Notes under the pieces: generated by a model
What the model was told of the DNA's origin: nothing
What the model saw: the letters and a program-made list of their open reading frames with translations, nothing else
Databases searched by the model: none
Program-made: the position numbers and the translations under genes
Source: Chloroflexota bacterium
GTDB taxonomy: Bacteria > Chloroflexota > Anaerolineae > Aggregatilineales > Phototrophicaceae
NCBI GenBank assembly: GCA_026706455.1
Contig: JAPOYS010000143.1
Location: 1-44,685 of the forward strand
Direction: 5' to 3'
DNA length: 44,685 nucleotides
Part shown: positions 24,496 to 33,714 of the stretch, one piece after another
Layout: every line of letters begins with the position of its first letter
How positions within the stretch are numbered: position 1 is the stretch's first letter

Positions 24496-26733
24496 CTAGC
24501 TGTCAGCAATCGGTGGAATCCAGGACGCATAGGCGCCGCCGTCGGTCGTGATCTGTTGCGCGTTTTCGCCGTCCGCATCCATTAGGAATAGCTGATCTTC
24601 GCCGTCCACATTGGCCGTAGCGATTATGAAGCGGCCGTCCGGGCTGTAGTTCGCCGACCAAACCCGCCCGGGACCGGTGTACAAGAGGCGGCGATCGTCG
24701 CCTTCAAGATTCATGCTCGCCAGCCCCCACGCGTCCCCGACCGCCGTAACGTAAAGAATGCGCTGGCTATCGGGGCTGAATGTCGGCGACGCGTCGCGCG
24801 CGTGATTGTCGGTCAGCAGTCTGTTGGCGCCCGTGCCGCGATCCAAGAGCCGTATTTCCCAGGTGGTCGCGTCGCGGGCCGCGGGACCGGAAGTGAAGAC
24901 AAGATACCGACCATCGGGGCTGATGCGCGCGTGGCTGTTGCGCCAGCCATCGCTGTATACGAGTTGCGGCTCGCCCTCGCGCAGCCCTAGCTGAAATAAA
25001 TCAAAGGTTTGGTCGCCGCGCGTATCGGCCGAATAAACGATCCAGTCAGAGGCTGGAGACCAGGAGGCCAGACGGTCCCATTCCGCATTCGAGGTCAACT
25101 GTCGCAGCTGGCCGCCACTCGTGTTGGCCAGATAGATCTCGTAATCGCCCTCGACATTTGACTGAAAGACAATCCAGCGGCCGTCAGGCGACGGCATTGG
25201 ATAAGCGCTGCTTCCGCCCCCGGCGTGAAAGCGCCGCGTCGCCCAGGTCCCTAGGTCCAGGACGACTATTTCGAAGACAGGCTCAACATCCGCTTCCGTT
25301 TCGCGCTCGGCGAAGTAAACCAGCTCCCCACCCGCCAACTGCAAAGGCGGACTGAGCGTTGGTCCCGCGCGAACCCCAACGGGCTGAACCGGCGCAAGGG
25401 GCGCCGTCGCCCGCGATTCGCGCTGGCTCGCTTCGGCCGTGAAGGTCGCATCGACGTAGGCGTCGAGCCACAACTGCGTCAGTTGCGGCGGGCTGCTCTC
25501 GGCTTGCTTCCGCACGGTAGCCAGCACGCGGGCGGCAAGCGTCTCCGCGGCCTTGGCCGACCGGACTGTATCCTCGGTAGCAGCGGCTGTCGCGCCGGCA
25601 TCGACGCCGTCCGCGCGCGGCAGAACGCCAAGCACAGGCAGCGCCAGGATCAGCGCGCCAACGAGCGCCGCGCAGCCCAGCGCGCCACCGGCCACGATCC
25701 CCAGCCAGACATCGCGCCGTCTGCGGCCGGGCGCAGGCTGACCGTCCGGGCGCGAAGATTGTTCACCACTTAATGGCGTCGAGGGCCGCGGCGGCGCCAA
25801 TGGCATAGGCTCGGCAGCGGCGGTGACCGGCCCGCCGATTTCCTTGGTTCGAAGTTCGACCGAAGCGTCAGCGTCCCGCGTCCTGTCACTTTCGCGCGAG
25901 CCAGCCACGCTATCATGGGCGCGGCGCAGGTCCGCCGCCAGCTCGCCTGCGCTCTCGTAGCGATTGGCTCGCGTCTTGCTGAGCGCGCGCAAGATGACCG
26001 TTTCCAGCGCGGCGCTCAGGCTTGGCTCAAACTGACGCGGCGAAGGCGGCGCCACTGTCACATGCATGACCGCGACGCCGTAAGGCGTATCACTCTCGAA
26101 GGGACGGCGACCGGTGACCAATTCAAAGACCATTACGCCCAATGAATAAACATCGCTGCGTCCATCCAACGGTTCGGCGCGCGCCTGTTCAGGCGACATG
26201 TAGCTCGGCGTGCCCACCACCCCTTGCGTCGTGATCGTGCTGCTGCCTTCGCTCAAAATGCGGGCGATGCCAAAGTCTGTAATGAATGCGCCGCCACCGT
26301 CATCAAGCAAGATGTTGCTCGGCTTTAAGTCGCGATGCAAAATGCCCTTCTGATGCGCGTAATCAAGCGCCGCCGCCACTTGTTCCACGATGCTGAGGAC
26401 ACGCGCCAGCGGAATGCGTCCTGCGGCCAAGAGCTCCTCGACCGAGCCAGCCGGCATATAACGCATGGCGATATAAGGCTGGCTTTCGAATTCGCCAAAA
26501 TCGTAAACGGGTACAATGTTGCGGTGTTCCAGCTGCGAGACGATCTTGACTTCGCGCTCGAAGCGCTGCAGGTAGGCGCCGTCGTTTGCGAATACGCTAG
26601 GCAGAAACTTCAAAGCTACATTGCGATTCATCGACCGTTGGCGCGCGAGGTAAACCGTCGCCATGCCGCCGGTCCCGATCTGGCGCCGGATTTCATAGCC
26701 GTCTACCATTTTGCCAATTAGATCAGCCGACAT
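24496..26733 (-). CDS. Transmembrane Ser/Thr protein kinase with extracytoplasmic beta-propeller sensor
   Basis: Receptor-type kinase of 745 residues. The kinase domain (about 12-270) has the glycine loop IGTGGMATVYLA, Lys42, HRDLKPSN at 133-140, DFG at 153-155 and GTPSYMSPEQ. A proline-rich juxtamembrane segment (about 300-340) precedes one membrane helix at about 343-372. The outer part (about 470-745) consists of PD40/TolB-like propeller repeats, each with an SPDGR-type turn (PSPDGRWIVFQS, SPDGRYLVFTS, SPDSQRILYV, SPDGRFIIATA). This is a PknB-like layout with a propeller instead of PASTA repeats, so the ligand is unlikely to be muropeptide. I start at ATG 26733; a TTG six codons upstream is possible. 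It is divergent from cdsA. Confidence 0.9.
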   Translation of the reverse strand: MSADLIGKMVDGYEIRRQIGTGGMATVYLARQRSMNRNVALKFLPSVFANDGAYLQRFEREVKIVSQLEHRNIVPVYDFGEFESQPYIAMRYMPAGSVEELLAAGRIPLARVLSIVEQVAAALDYAHQKGILHRDLKPSNILLDDGGGAFITDFGIARILSEGSSTITTQGVVGTPSYMSPEQARAEPLDGRSDVYSLGVMVFELVTGRRPFESDTPYGVAVMHVTVAPPSPRQFEPSLSAALETVILRALSKTRANRYESAGELAADLRRAHDSVAGSRESDRTRDADASVELRTKEIGGPVTAAAEPMPLAPPRPSTPLSGEQSSRPDGQPAPGRRRRDVWLGIVAGGALGCAALVGALILALPVLGVLPRADGVDAGATAAATEDTVRSAKAAETLAARVLATVRKQAESSPPQLTQLWLDAYVDATFTAEASQRESRATAPLAPVQPVGVRAGPTLSPPLQLAGGELVYFAERETEADVEPVFEIVVLDLGTWATRRFHAGGGSSAYPMPSPDGRWIVFQSNVEGDYEIYLANTSGGQLRQLTSNAEWDRLASWSPASDWIVYSADTRGDQTFDLFQLGLREGEPQLVYSDGWRNSHARISPDGRYLVFTSGPAARDATTWEIRLLDRGTGANRLLTDNHARDASPTFSPDSQRILYVTAVGDAWGLASMNLEGDDRRLLYTGPGRVWSANYSPDGRFIIATANVDGEDQLFLMDADGENAQQITTDGGAYASWIPPIADS

Positions 26734-26839
26734 AATGTGTACCGCTGGCAATTCGCTCCGATCCCGACGGAACCGTATGCGCGCGCCCTAACTGGCGGCT
26801 CTTTCCTCAAAACCGAAGGCATAGCCGCAATCAATCCTG

Positions 26840-26868
26840 ATTATATGCTATGCTCGACCCGCGCTTAA
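26840..26868 (-). promoter_or_regulatory. Probable promoter of the kinase gene
   Basis: On the minus strand TATAAT (26845-26840) has TTAAGC 17 bp upstream (26868-26863). The leader to the ATG at 26733 would be about 100 bases. The -35 matches only three of six positions. Confidence 0.42.
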
Positions 26869-26955
26869 ACAGCAAATGACTACGGCGGCCGGCGCCGCGG
26901 TTGAGCAGGGCTTGCCGCGATGTTCAACATAAGGCTGAAGGCGCGCCCGCTTTAC

Positions 26956-26984
26956 TTGACATATTGCGCCTGTCGACTGAAAAT
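26956..26984 (+). promoter_or_regulatory. Probable promoter of cdsA
   Basis: A consensus TTGACA (26956-26961) is followed after 17 bp by GAAAAT (26979-26984), four of six -10 matches, with the cdsA start 38 bases downstream. It shares the 289-base divergent gap with the kinase promoter; nothing else is seen in that gap. Confidence 0.5.
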
Positions 26985-27022
26985 ACTTGGTAAGAATCTA
27001 ATTTGCCCGCAAGGCAGGTGAC

Positions 27023-27874
27023 ATGCGCGACTATCTCGTCACCGACTCCTCAAGTTCGGCCGATCTGCGCGAACGGCTTATCACAGCCAGCGTCCTCTTG
27101 CCCATTGCAATCCTGGCCTCATTGGCGGGCGGCTGGCCCTTTGCGCTCCTGGTATTGCCAGTCATGTGCGTTGGCATGCTCGAATTCTATGTGATGGAAA
27201 AAGACACGACAATGCAGGGCAGTTCGCTCACCGGCATCCCAACTGGGAGCGCGATCGTGCTAGGTTTTTTTCTGGGGATGGACTGGCTCTGGCAATTTGC
27301 GGTGATCGCGAGCATCGCGTTGACGCTGATGCTGGAATTGTACCGGCAGCCGCAGCAGCCGGCCCGCGCTATGAAACAAGTGGGTACGACATTATGCGGC
27401 GTTTTCTATATCGCATTTCCAGCCTCGTTCTTGATCAGCCTGCGCAATGCGCCCCAAGATGGCGTGATATGGCTCTTTGTCGTCTATGCAATCACCTGGG
27501 GGACCGATACCTTCGGTTACGTGTTTGGCAAGGCATTCGGCCGCACGAAACTGGCGCCGCTGATCTCCCCCAACAAAACGGTCGAAGGCGCCGTCGGCGG
27601 CATCCTGAGCGCCTGGGTTCCGTCATTCTGCGTGCTGCTTTTCTCCGGCGCCTTCCAGCCCATTCTCATTCCGATGATTGTCGCTGGTCCCTTTCTCGCG
27701 GTAAGCGGCGATCTCTTCGAGTCGGCTCTGAAGCGCTTCTTCCGTGTCAAGGATAGTTATGTCGCCGGCTTCAATGTCCTGCCCGGTCACGGCGGCGTGC
27801 TCGACCGCATCGACGCCCTGGTCTGGGTCGCCAGTTGGGTTTTCCTTTATCTCTACGCTGTCGGCCTTTTGTAG
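27023..27874 (+). CDS. cdsA: Phosphatidate cytidylyltransferase
   Basis: Makes CDP-diacylglycerol from CTP and phosphatidic acid, the branch point of phospholipid synthesis. The 283-residue membrane protein has about seven to eight helices and the C-terminal family signature: ESALKRFFRVKDS, then PGHGGVLDRIDAL with the essential Lys-Asp and Asp-Arg pairs. The signature is stretched: between KDS and LPGHGG lie YVAGFNV, about four residues more than in most bacterial CdsA proteins. NKTVEGAVGG, the other conserved loop, is present. An AGGTG precedes the ATG. Normally cdsA follows uppS; here it is separated by the kinase gene and transcribed the other way. Confidence 0.93.
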   Translation: MRDYLVTDSSSSADLRERLITASVLLPIAILASLAGGWPFALLVLPVMCVGMLEFYVMEKDTTMQGSSLTGIPTGSAIVLGFFLGMDWLWQFAVIASIALTLMLELYRQPQQPARAMKQVGTTLCGVFYIAFPASFLISLRNAPQDGVIWLFVVYAITWGTDTFGYVFGKAFGRTKLAPLISPNKTVEGAVGGILSAWVPSFCVLLFSGAFQPILIPMIVAGPFLAVSGDLFESALKRFFRVKDSYVAGFNVLPGHGGVLDRIDALVWVASWVFLYLYAVGLL

Positions 27875-27907
27875 ACAGGTCAGTTAACGGACGTCCCGCG
27901 CAGGGAA

Positions 27908-28015
27908 TGTCGAACTTGGCGGCCATGATTCACACAAGATTGTGTGTAGGGGCGACACTTGTGTCGCCCTCAATTGCCAAGACAGGTTTAGGGCGAGCCT
28001 TGGCTCGCCCCTACA
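27908..28015. repeat. 108-bp intergenic palindromic repeat, copy A
   Basis: Three consecutive hairpins: CACACAA/TTGTGTG (27931-27946), GGGCGACAC/GTGTCGCCC, and GGGCGAGCC/GGCTCGCCC. The last two are enclosed by an 11-bp terminal inverted repeat, TGTAGGGGCGA at 27945-27955 and TCGCCCCTACA at 28005-28015. Copy B at 40804-40911 has the same length and differs at 7 of 108 positions. There is no coding capacity. It occupies most of the gap between cdsA and the SRPBCC gene. It is best described as a REP- or MITE-like element. Confidence 0.85.
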
Positions 28016-28072
28016 AATCGTTTGGGGCGGGTAACATCCTTCACATTAGACACTACCCCGGCGCAAGATATT

Positions 28073-28101
28073 TTGAAGCGCGCTGAAGAATAAGTTATAA
28101 T
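28073..28101 (+). promoter_or_regulatory. Strong promoter of the SRPBCC gene
   Basis: TTGAAG (28073-28078), 17 bp, TATAAT (28096-28101). Transcription should start near 28108, about 64 bases before the ATG. Confidence 0.65.
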
Positions 28102-28171
28102 GTGGCGGCATAGCTCGTCTCGCTGTGAGCCAACGGGCTGGGGTCGGTAACAGAGCGAAAGTTGGTGCTTG

Positions 28172-28639
28172 ATGCCGAAATTCGAAACGCAGGTGCTGAT
28201 CAACCGTCCGGTGTTCCACGTCTTTCGTTATGTCGGCGACTTCAACAACGATGTGCAGTGGCGTAACGTTCAGGGCGTCGGCATCACCAGCGGCAACCCG
28301 ATCCGCACCGGCACGATGGTGGCGATGACGCGCCGCATTATGGGACGCCGGGGCTTCGTCAACAGCGATGTAACCGATTATGAGCGCAACAAGAAGATCG
28401 AGCTAAAGGGTTCCTATTGGGGCTTCCCCTTCATCAGCACAATTACGTTCGAACACCGGGGCCAACAAACCAACGTGCGCGAGACCCTCGATATCCGCAC
28501 GCGCTGGTTCTTCTGGTTTGGGATTTTCTTCAACATCACGCTGAAGGGCGTACTACAGCGGGAGTGGAATAAACTCAAGCAGATTATGGATGGCCACGGC
28601 GACCGCCGGTCGGCCGTGCCGCAGCCTATTCCTGAGTGA
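28172..28639 (+). CDS. SRPBCC-superfamily protein (polyketide cyclase/dehydrase-like)
   Basis: A 155-residue single-domain protein of the START/Bet v1-like helix-grip fold. It opens MPKFETQVLINRPVFHVFRYVGDFNND, the usual first strand and helix of this fold. Alternating strands with WGFPFISTITFEHRG follow, and a long C-terminal helix (GVLQREWNKLKQIMDG) closes it. Such proteins bind small hydrophobic ligands; no catalytic role can be assigned. I choose the ATG at 28172 over the TTG one codon upstream. Its 3' end overlaps the convergent DUF4013 gene by 14 bases. Confidence 0.75.
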   Translation: MPKFETQVLINRPVFHVFRYVGDFNNDVQWRNVQGVGITSGNPIRTGTMVAMTRRIMGRRGFVNSDVTDYERNKKIELKGSYWGFPFISTITFEHRGQQTNVRETLDIRTRWFFWFGIFFNITLKGVLQREWNKLKQIMDGHGDRRSAVPQPIPE

Positions 28640-29507
28640 AGTCGAATTTGCCCTTGTCCTTTTCCGGATCGTAGTGATCGCTGCGCATCCCGATCTCGGC
28701 CGCGTACTGCGTAATCAAGACCTGCGTCGAAAAGTGCTGCATCAGGTTGAACAGGTAGTAAATGATGATCGAAGCGGTTACGCCCGCGAGCAAGTTCGCG
28801 CCCATGATTCCGCCGAAGACGCCAGCAACGATCTCGCGTACGATGCCGTAAACGATCGACAGCGCAATCATATACAGCAGCAGCGTGAGTCCCTTGCGCC
28901 AGTTACTCCTCGCGACGCGGATATTCCGGCTGATCTGCCAGGATGCGCGGTAGTCGCCCTCGAGCGCGAAGCGAGCCATGCCCACAAAATAAGCCCAACC
29001 CAGCACGCAGATCGAATAGACTAAGAGCGCCACCGAGACCAAAACCGCCAACGCGCCGAAAACGCTTATTCGCCCGAGTACGCCATACGCGATCGACAGA
29101 ACGATTATCAGCAGGATGAACAGCAGCCAATAGGCGATGCTCGATACAAATAGCAAAGCACCGTCCTTCACGTTTCTGGCGAATTCGACGCCCGGCATCC
29201 ACTCCTCGTCGCGCGTCACCGAGCGGATGACTTCTATGCTGTAGCCGGACAGCCAGAAGCCCGAGACAATGGCTACCAGCAGCAGCCCGACAATGCCGAC
29301 CACGGTTGTTCCGCCAAATGGCTGATTCGCGCCCGCGTACGATTCGGCCGCGTCAAAGTCGTATAGCTCCGCCAGCAGGGGCGACCAATCGTACGAGTTC
29401 AAGATCATGGCGATGAAAACCGCAAAGGCAATCGTCAAGACCAATACGATGCTCATGACTTTGGCGAAGTTCTGAAAGGGATACTTGAAAGCCTGGGAAA
29501 AGTTCAT
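28626..29507 (-). CDS. DUF4013-type integral membrane protein
   Basis: A 293-residue protein with about six membrane helices. The layout matches DUF4013: a short amphipathic start (NFSQAFKYPFQNF), a GFWLSGYSIEVIRSVTRDEEWMPG loop after the second helix, then hydrophobic pairs ending near residue 265. The tail is charged (HYDPEKDKGKFDFTQE). The function of the family is unknown. AGAGGA lies upstream of the ATG. It converges on the SRPBCC gene and has no operon partner on its own strand. The 133-base gap before it, on to the next gene, shows nothing clear. Confidence 0.68.
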   Translation of the reverse strand: MNFSQAFKYPFQNFAKVMSIVLVLTIAFAVFIAMILNSYDWSPLLAELYDFDAAESYAGANQPFGGTTVVGIVGLLLVAIVSGFWLSGYSIEVIRSVTRDEEWMPGVEFARNVKDGALLFVSSIAYWLLFILLIIVLSIAYGVLGRISVFGALAVLVSVALLVYSICVLGWAYFVGMARFALEGDYRASWQISRNIRVARSNWRKGLTLLLYMIALSIVYGIVREIVAGVFGGIMGANLLAGVTASIIIYYLFNLMQHFSTQVLITQYAAEIGMRSDHYDPEKDKGKFDFTQE

Positions 29508-29640
29508 TTTCGTCCTCTGTTTCTGTTACACGCGCCGATGCCTAATACTAACACAGACTCATCACATTCACTTCTCATACGCTGAAATGTCGTCCAGCGA
29601 TGATGCGATTTCTTCTAGCCTACCTCCGCGCCGCGCCAAG

Positions 29641-30612
29641 CTACACGGCTTCTTCCAGTCGATCATGCGCTGGCGGCGGCGTCGGCGACAGGCGCGCGAT
29701 TTCAGCGTACCACTCGGGCGTCATGTCCACATCCAGCGCGGCCAGCGATGCCTCCAGCTGCGCCGTGTTGCGCGCCCCGATGATGGGCGCGGTGATCACG
29801 GGATGCGCCATCACCCAAGCCACCGCCAGCGTCGCCGGCTGCAGTCCGCGTTCCTTGGCCTGCGCGCTGAAATCAGCCGCTGTCTGGTAATAATCAGCCA
29901 AGCCATAGCGCTTGCTGTACATCTTGTTTTCGATGAGGCGGCCGGCATCAGCCCGTCCATCAGCCGCGTACTTGCCGGTCAGCAAGCCACCGCCCAGCGG
30001 ACTGTAGGGAATGACGGCGATCTGCTCATTCGCCGCCATCGGCAGGATCTCAACTTCGGCTTGCCGCTTGACCAAGTTGTACATCGGCTGCAGGCATTCG
30101 ATGCGCGCCAGGCTTTGTTTCGCTGCGATGCCCTGCGCCTTCATCACCTGCCAAGCCGCCCAGTTGCTCACCGCCGGATAGAGAATCTTGCCCTGCCGCA
30201 CCAGGTCATCCAGAGCGCGCAGCGATTCCGCGATTGGCGTGTCCGCATCGTAATGATGCAGGAAATAAACATCAATGCGATCGGTATTGAGGCGCTTCAA
30301 ACTCTCCTCGACCGCAATCTGAATATGCCGCCGCGACGCGCCGCCTTGATTGATATCGTCGCCGGTCCGCGATACGACCTTGGTCGTCAAGACGATTTCA
30401 TCGCGGCAGTCGGCGATCAAGCGGCCCAGGATCTCTTCCGAGCGGCCGCCGGCATAGGTATTGGCGCAGTCAAAGAAATTAATGCCCAGCTCGCGGCAGC
30501 GCCCGAACATGCGCGCGGACTCGGCCTCGTCGGCGATATCGCCGAATGACATCGTGCCGAAGCAGAGTGATGATACCTTTACACCCGTTCGTCCCAGCAA
30601 CCGATAATCCAT
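29641..30612 (-). CDS. Aldo/keto reductase, YajO/AKR12-like
   Basis: A 323-residue NAD(P)-dependent oxidoreductase that opens MDYRLLGRTGVKVSSLCFGT. Catalytic positions are visible in FFDCANTYAGGRSEEILG (Asp and Tyr), LTTKV (Lys) and YFLHHYD (His). The C-terminal VAWVMAHPVITAPIIGARN and QLEASLAALD motifs bind the cofactor phosphate in this family. AAAGGG precedes the ATG at 30612. It is the last of five minus-strand genes starting at 34656 and begins 43 bases after phzF. In that context it may reduce an aminoaldehyde made by the amine oxidase, but this is inference. Confidence 0.88.
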   Translation of the reverse strand: MDYRLLGRTGVKVSSLCFGTMSFGDIADEAESARMFGRCRELGINFFDCANTYAGGRSEEILGRLIADCRDEIVLTTKVVSRTGDDINQGGASRRHIQIAVEESLKRLNTDRIDVYFLHHYDADTPIAESLRALDDLVRQGKILYPAVSNWAAWQVMKAQGIAAKQSLARIECLQPMYNLVKRQAEVEILPMAANEQIAVIPYSPLGGGLLTGKYAADGRADAGRLIENKMYSKRYGLADYYQTAADFSAQAKERGLQPATLAVAWVMAHPVITAPIIGARNTAQLEASLAALDVDMTPEWYAEIARLSPTPPPAHDRLEEAV

Positions 30613-30655
30613 TTCAGTCCCTTTCTCTACAATCCAGGTCAAGTTCTGGCTGAGT

Positions 30656-31534
30656 CTAATCGGCGGCCAGTTGCCCCTGCGCCACCATCTCCACTCGACC
30701 GCCGACGCGAATAACGATCTCTCCCGCGGCGCGCGCCGCCTCAAGATGCAGCAGCGAGGGACGCCCAATCTGATACCCTTGTTCCGAGCGAATCGCGATT
30801 CTGTCCGAGCCGAGGTAATTGTGCTCGACCAAATATGCCGCGATGCAGCCGTTGGCGCTGCCCGTCGCCGGATCTTCCGGCGCGCCATAGATATCATCCA
30901 ATACGCGCACGTGAATATCATTTTCCGCGCTCAGCGTTTCAGCGCAGAAGATCGCCGGCGCGATGGCCTCATGCGCGCCCAGGATGGCCCGCAGCCGATC
31001 AAGATTAACCCAGGCGCGCTTCACCGCATCCAGCGACGCCATCGGCACAAGCACAAAAGCCATGCCGGTGGACACTTCTTGGATCGGATAGCGCGTATCA
31101 ATCTCTTCTTCACCCACATTGAGAATCTGCGCCAGCTCGCCCGCGGAAAACCGGTGACCGAAAGTCGGCGGATTCTGCCGCATCCACAGCAAGCCATCGG
31201 CGGCAAAGGTGACTGGAATCTGCCCGACCGCCAGATTTAACTTGATAGACTCGACGGGACGGCCGATGATCTCGCGCTGGATGACGTAAGCCGTGCCCAG
31301 CACCGGATGCCCGGCGAAGTCCACCTCCACCTCCGGCATGAAGATGCGCACATTGTAACCGCCGCCCTCGGGCGCATCGGAGGTCACAAAGGTTGTTTCG
31401 GAAAAGTTGATTTCTTTCGCCAGCTGCTGCATCAGCGCCGCCGGCGGGTTGCCCAGATAAACCGCCAACTGATTGCCCGTGTACTTCCGGCCGACTGTAA
31501 AAACATCCACGATAAAGAATTCCATGCGCGACAT
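30656..31534 (-). CDS. PhzF-family isomerase/epimerase
   Basis: A 292-residue diaminopimelate-epimerase-fold protein of the PhzF branch. It shows FFIVDVFTVGRKYTGNQLAVYL at the start and the catalytic Glu in NFSETTFV. DFAGHPVLGTAYV follows, and the second-half signature is APEDPATGSANGCIAAYL. These enzymes isomerize small unsaturated acids; the substrate here is unknown. The first ATG at 31534 lies one base after the stop of the upstream amidase (TGACATG); an ATG three codons later is possible. It is the fourth gene in the polyamine-type operon. It is not evidence of phenazine synthesis, as no other phz genes are present. Confidence 0.88.
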   Translation of the reverse strand: MSRMEFFIVDVFTVGRKYTGNQLAVYLGNPPAALMQQLAKEINFSETTFVTSDAPEGGGYNVRIFMPEVEVDFAGHPVLGTAYVIQREIIGRPVESIKLNLAVGQIPVTFAADGLLWMRQNPPTFGHRFSAGELAQILNVGEEEIDTRYPIQEVSTGMAFVLVPMASLDAVKRAWVNLDRLRAILGAHEAIAPAIFCAETLSAENDIHVRVLDDIYGAPEDPATGSANGCIAAYLVEHNYLGSDRIAIRSEQGYQIGRPSLLHLEAARAAGEIVIRVGGRVEMVAQGQLAAD

Positions 31535-31535
31535 G

Positions 31536-32438
31536 TCAATCGTTCTTTCCTGGCAACAGCTCTTCTTTCCAGCGCGCGGGCGGCGCAACAGCGACGCCTT
31601 CCAACAGGCGGCCGTAGTGCTGTGGCCGCCGCTGATGCAGCAGCGGGAAGAGGTCTAGATACTGCTGGCGAACATCGGCGCGCAGCACAGCCTGCGCGAC
31701 TTCATCCCGGTCGCGGCTCGCTTGCGCCAGCACGCGCCCCAGCGGATCGCAGATGAAACTGCTGCCGTAAAATGTGACGGCGTTCTCACGCCCGATCCGA
31801 TTGCAGGCGGCGATGAAGACGCCATTGGCGACGGCATGACCGCGCATCACGGTTTGCCAAGCCTCAGCCGAATCAAAATCGCTAGCGCAGGGCTCGGATC
31901 CAATCGCCGTCGGGTAGTAGATGAATTCCGCCCCTTCGAGCGCGTAGATGCGCGCCAACTCCGGAAACCACTGATCGTAACAGGTCGGCGCCGCCAGCTT
32001 CACAGCGCCGATATCATGTACGGGAAAATCGCCCGCGCCGGCGAAATAATCGGTCTCATGATAACCCTCGCCAGCCGGGATGTGCATCTTGCGCGTGAAG
32101 AATCGCAGCCGCCCGGTCACATCGTGAATCGTAGCGGTGTCCCAGAAACGCCCATCGGCGGCGCGCTCGAAGAGACTGCCGATGATCGTGACCTCATGCG
32201 ACCGCGCGAGCTCGGCGAAGAAGCGATCGGATTCCCCGCCGGTCAGCGGCTCAGCCCAGTCAAAGCCAGCTGGGTCGCGGAGGCCGGGGAAGTAGGGCAA
32301 AATCGAGAATTCCGGCAGGCAAATCAACTGAGCGCCGGTCGCCGCCGCTTGCGCGACCAGCTCGCGGTAAAGCGCTTTTGTGGATTCCTGGTCGCCGGTC
32401 CAATGCCCTTGCGCCAGCGCGATATGTATATCTCTCAT
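31536..32438 (-). CDS. Carbon-nitrogen hydrolase, N-carbamoylputrescine amidase-like
   Basis: A 300-residue nitrilase-superfamily amidase with catalytic triad Glu43 (LPEFS), Lys117 (TRKMHIP) and Cys153 (PTCYDQWFPE). The CYDQWFPE loop, RGAE-like LEGAEFIYYPTAIGSEP and RGHAVANGVFIAACNRIG match N-carbamoylputrescine amidase (AguB), which releases putrescine, CO2 and ammonia. The usual C-W-D is C-Y-D here. The ATG at 32438 lies 4 bases after the amine-oxidase stop; GTG 32450 is an alternative. Polyamine transport genes across the divergent promoter support the substrate class. No agmatine deiminase gene is in the window. Confidence 0.82.
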   Translation of the reverse strand: MRDIHIALAQGHWTGDQESTKALYRELVAQAAATGAQLICLPEFSILPYFPGLRDPAGFDWAEPLTGGESDRFFAELARSHEVTIIGSLFERAADGRFWDTATIHDVTGRLRFFTRKMHIPAGEGYHETDYFAGAGDFPVHDIGAVKLAAPTCYDQWFPELARIYALEGAEFIYYPTAIGSEPCASDFDSAEAWQTVMRGHAVANGVFIAACNRIGRENAVTFYGSSFICDPLGRVLAQASRDRDEVAQAVLRADVRQQYLDLFPLLHQRRPQHYGRLLEGVAVAPPARWKEELLPGKND

Positions 32439-32442
32439 CGGT

Positions 32443-33714
<1,272 letters not shown>

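Noticed and set aside
27931..28015. CRISPR-like array
   Set aside because: The repeated hairpins are adjacent, unequal and without regular unique spacers, and no cas genes are present.
30656..31534. Phenazine biosynthesis
   Set aside because: Only a PhzF-family protein is present; these are widespread outside phenazine producers.
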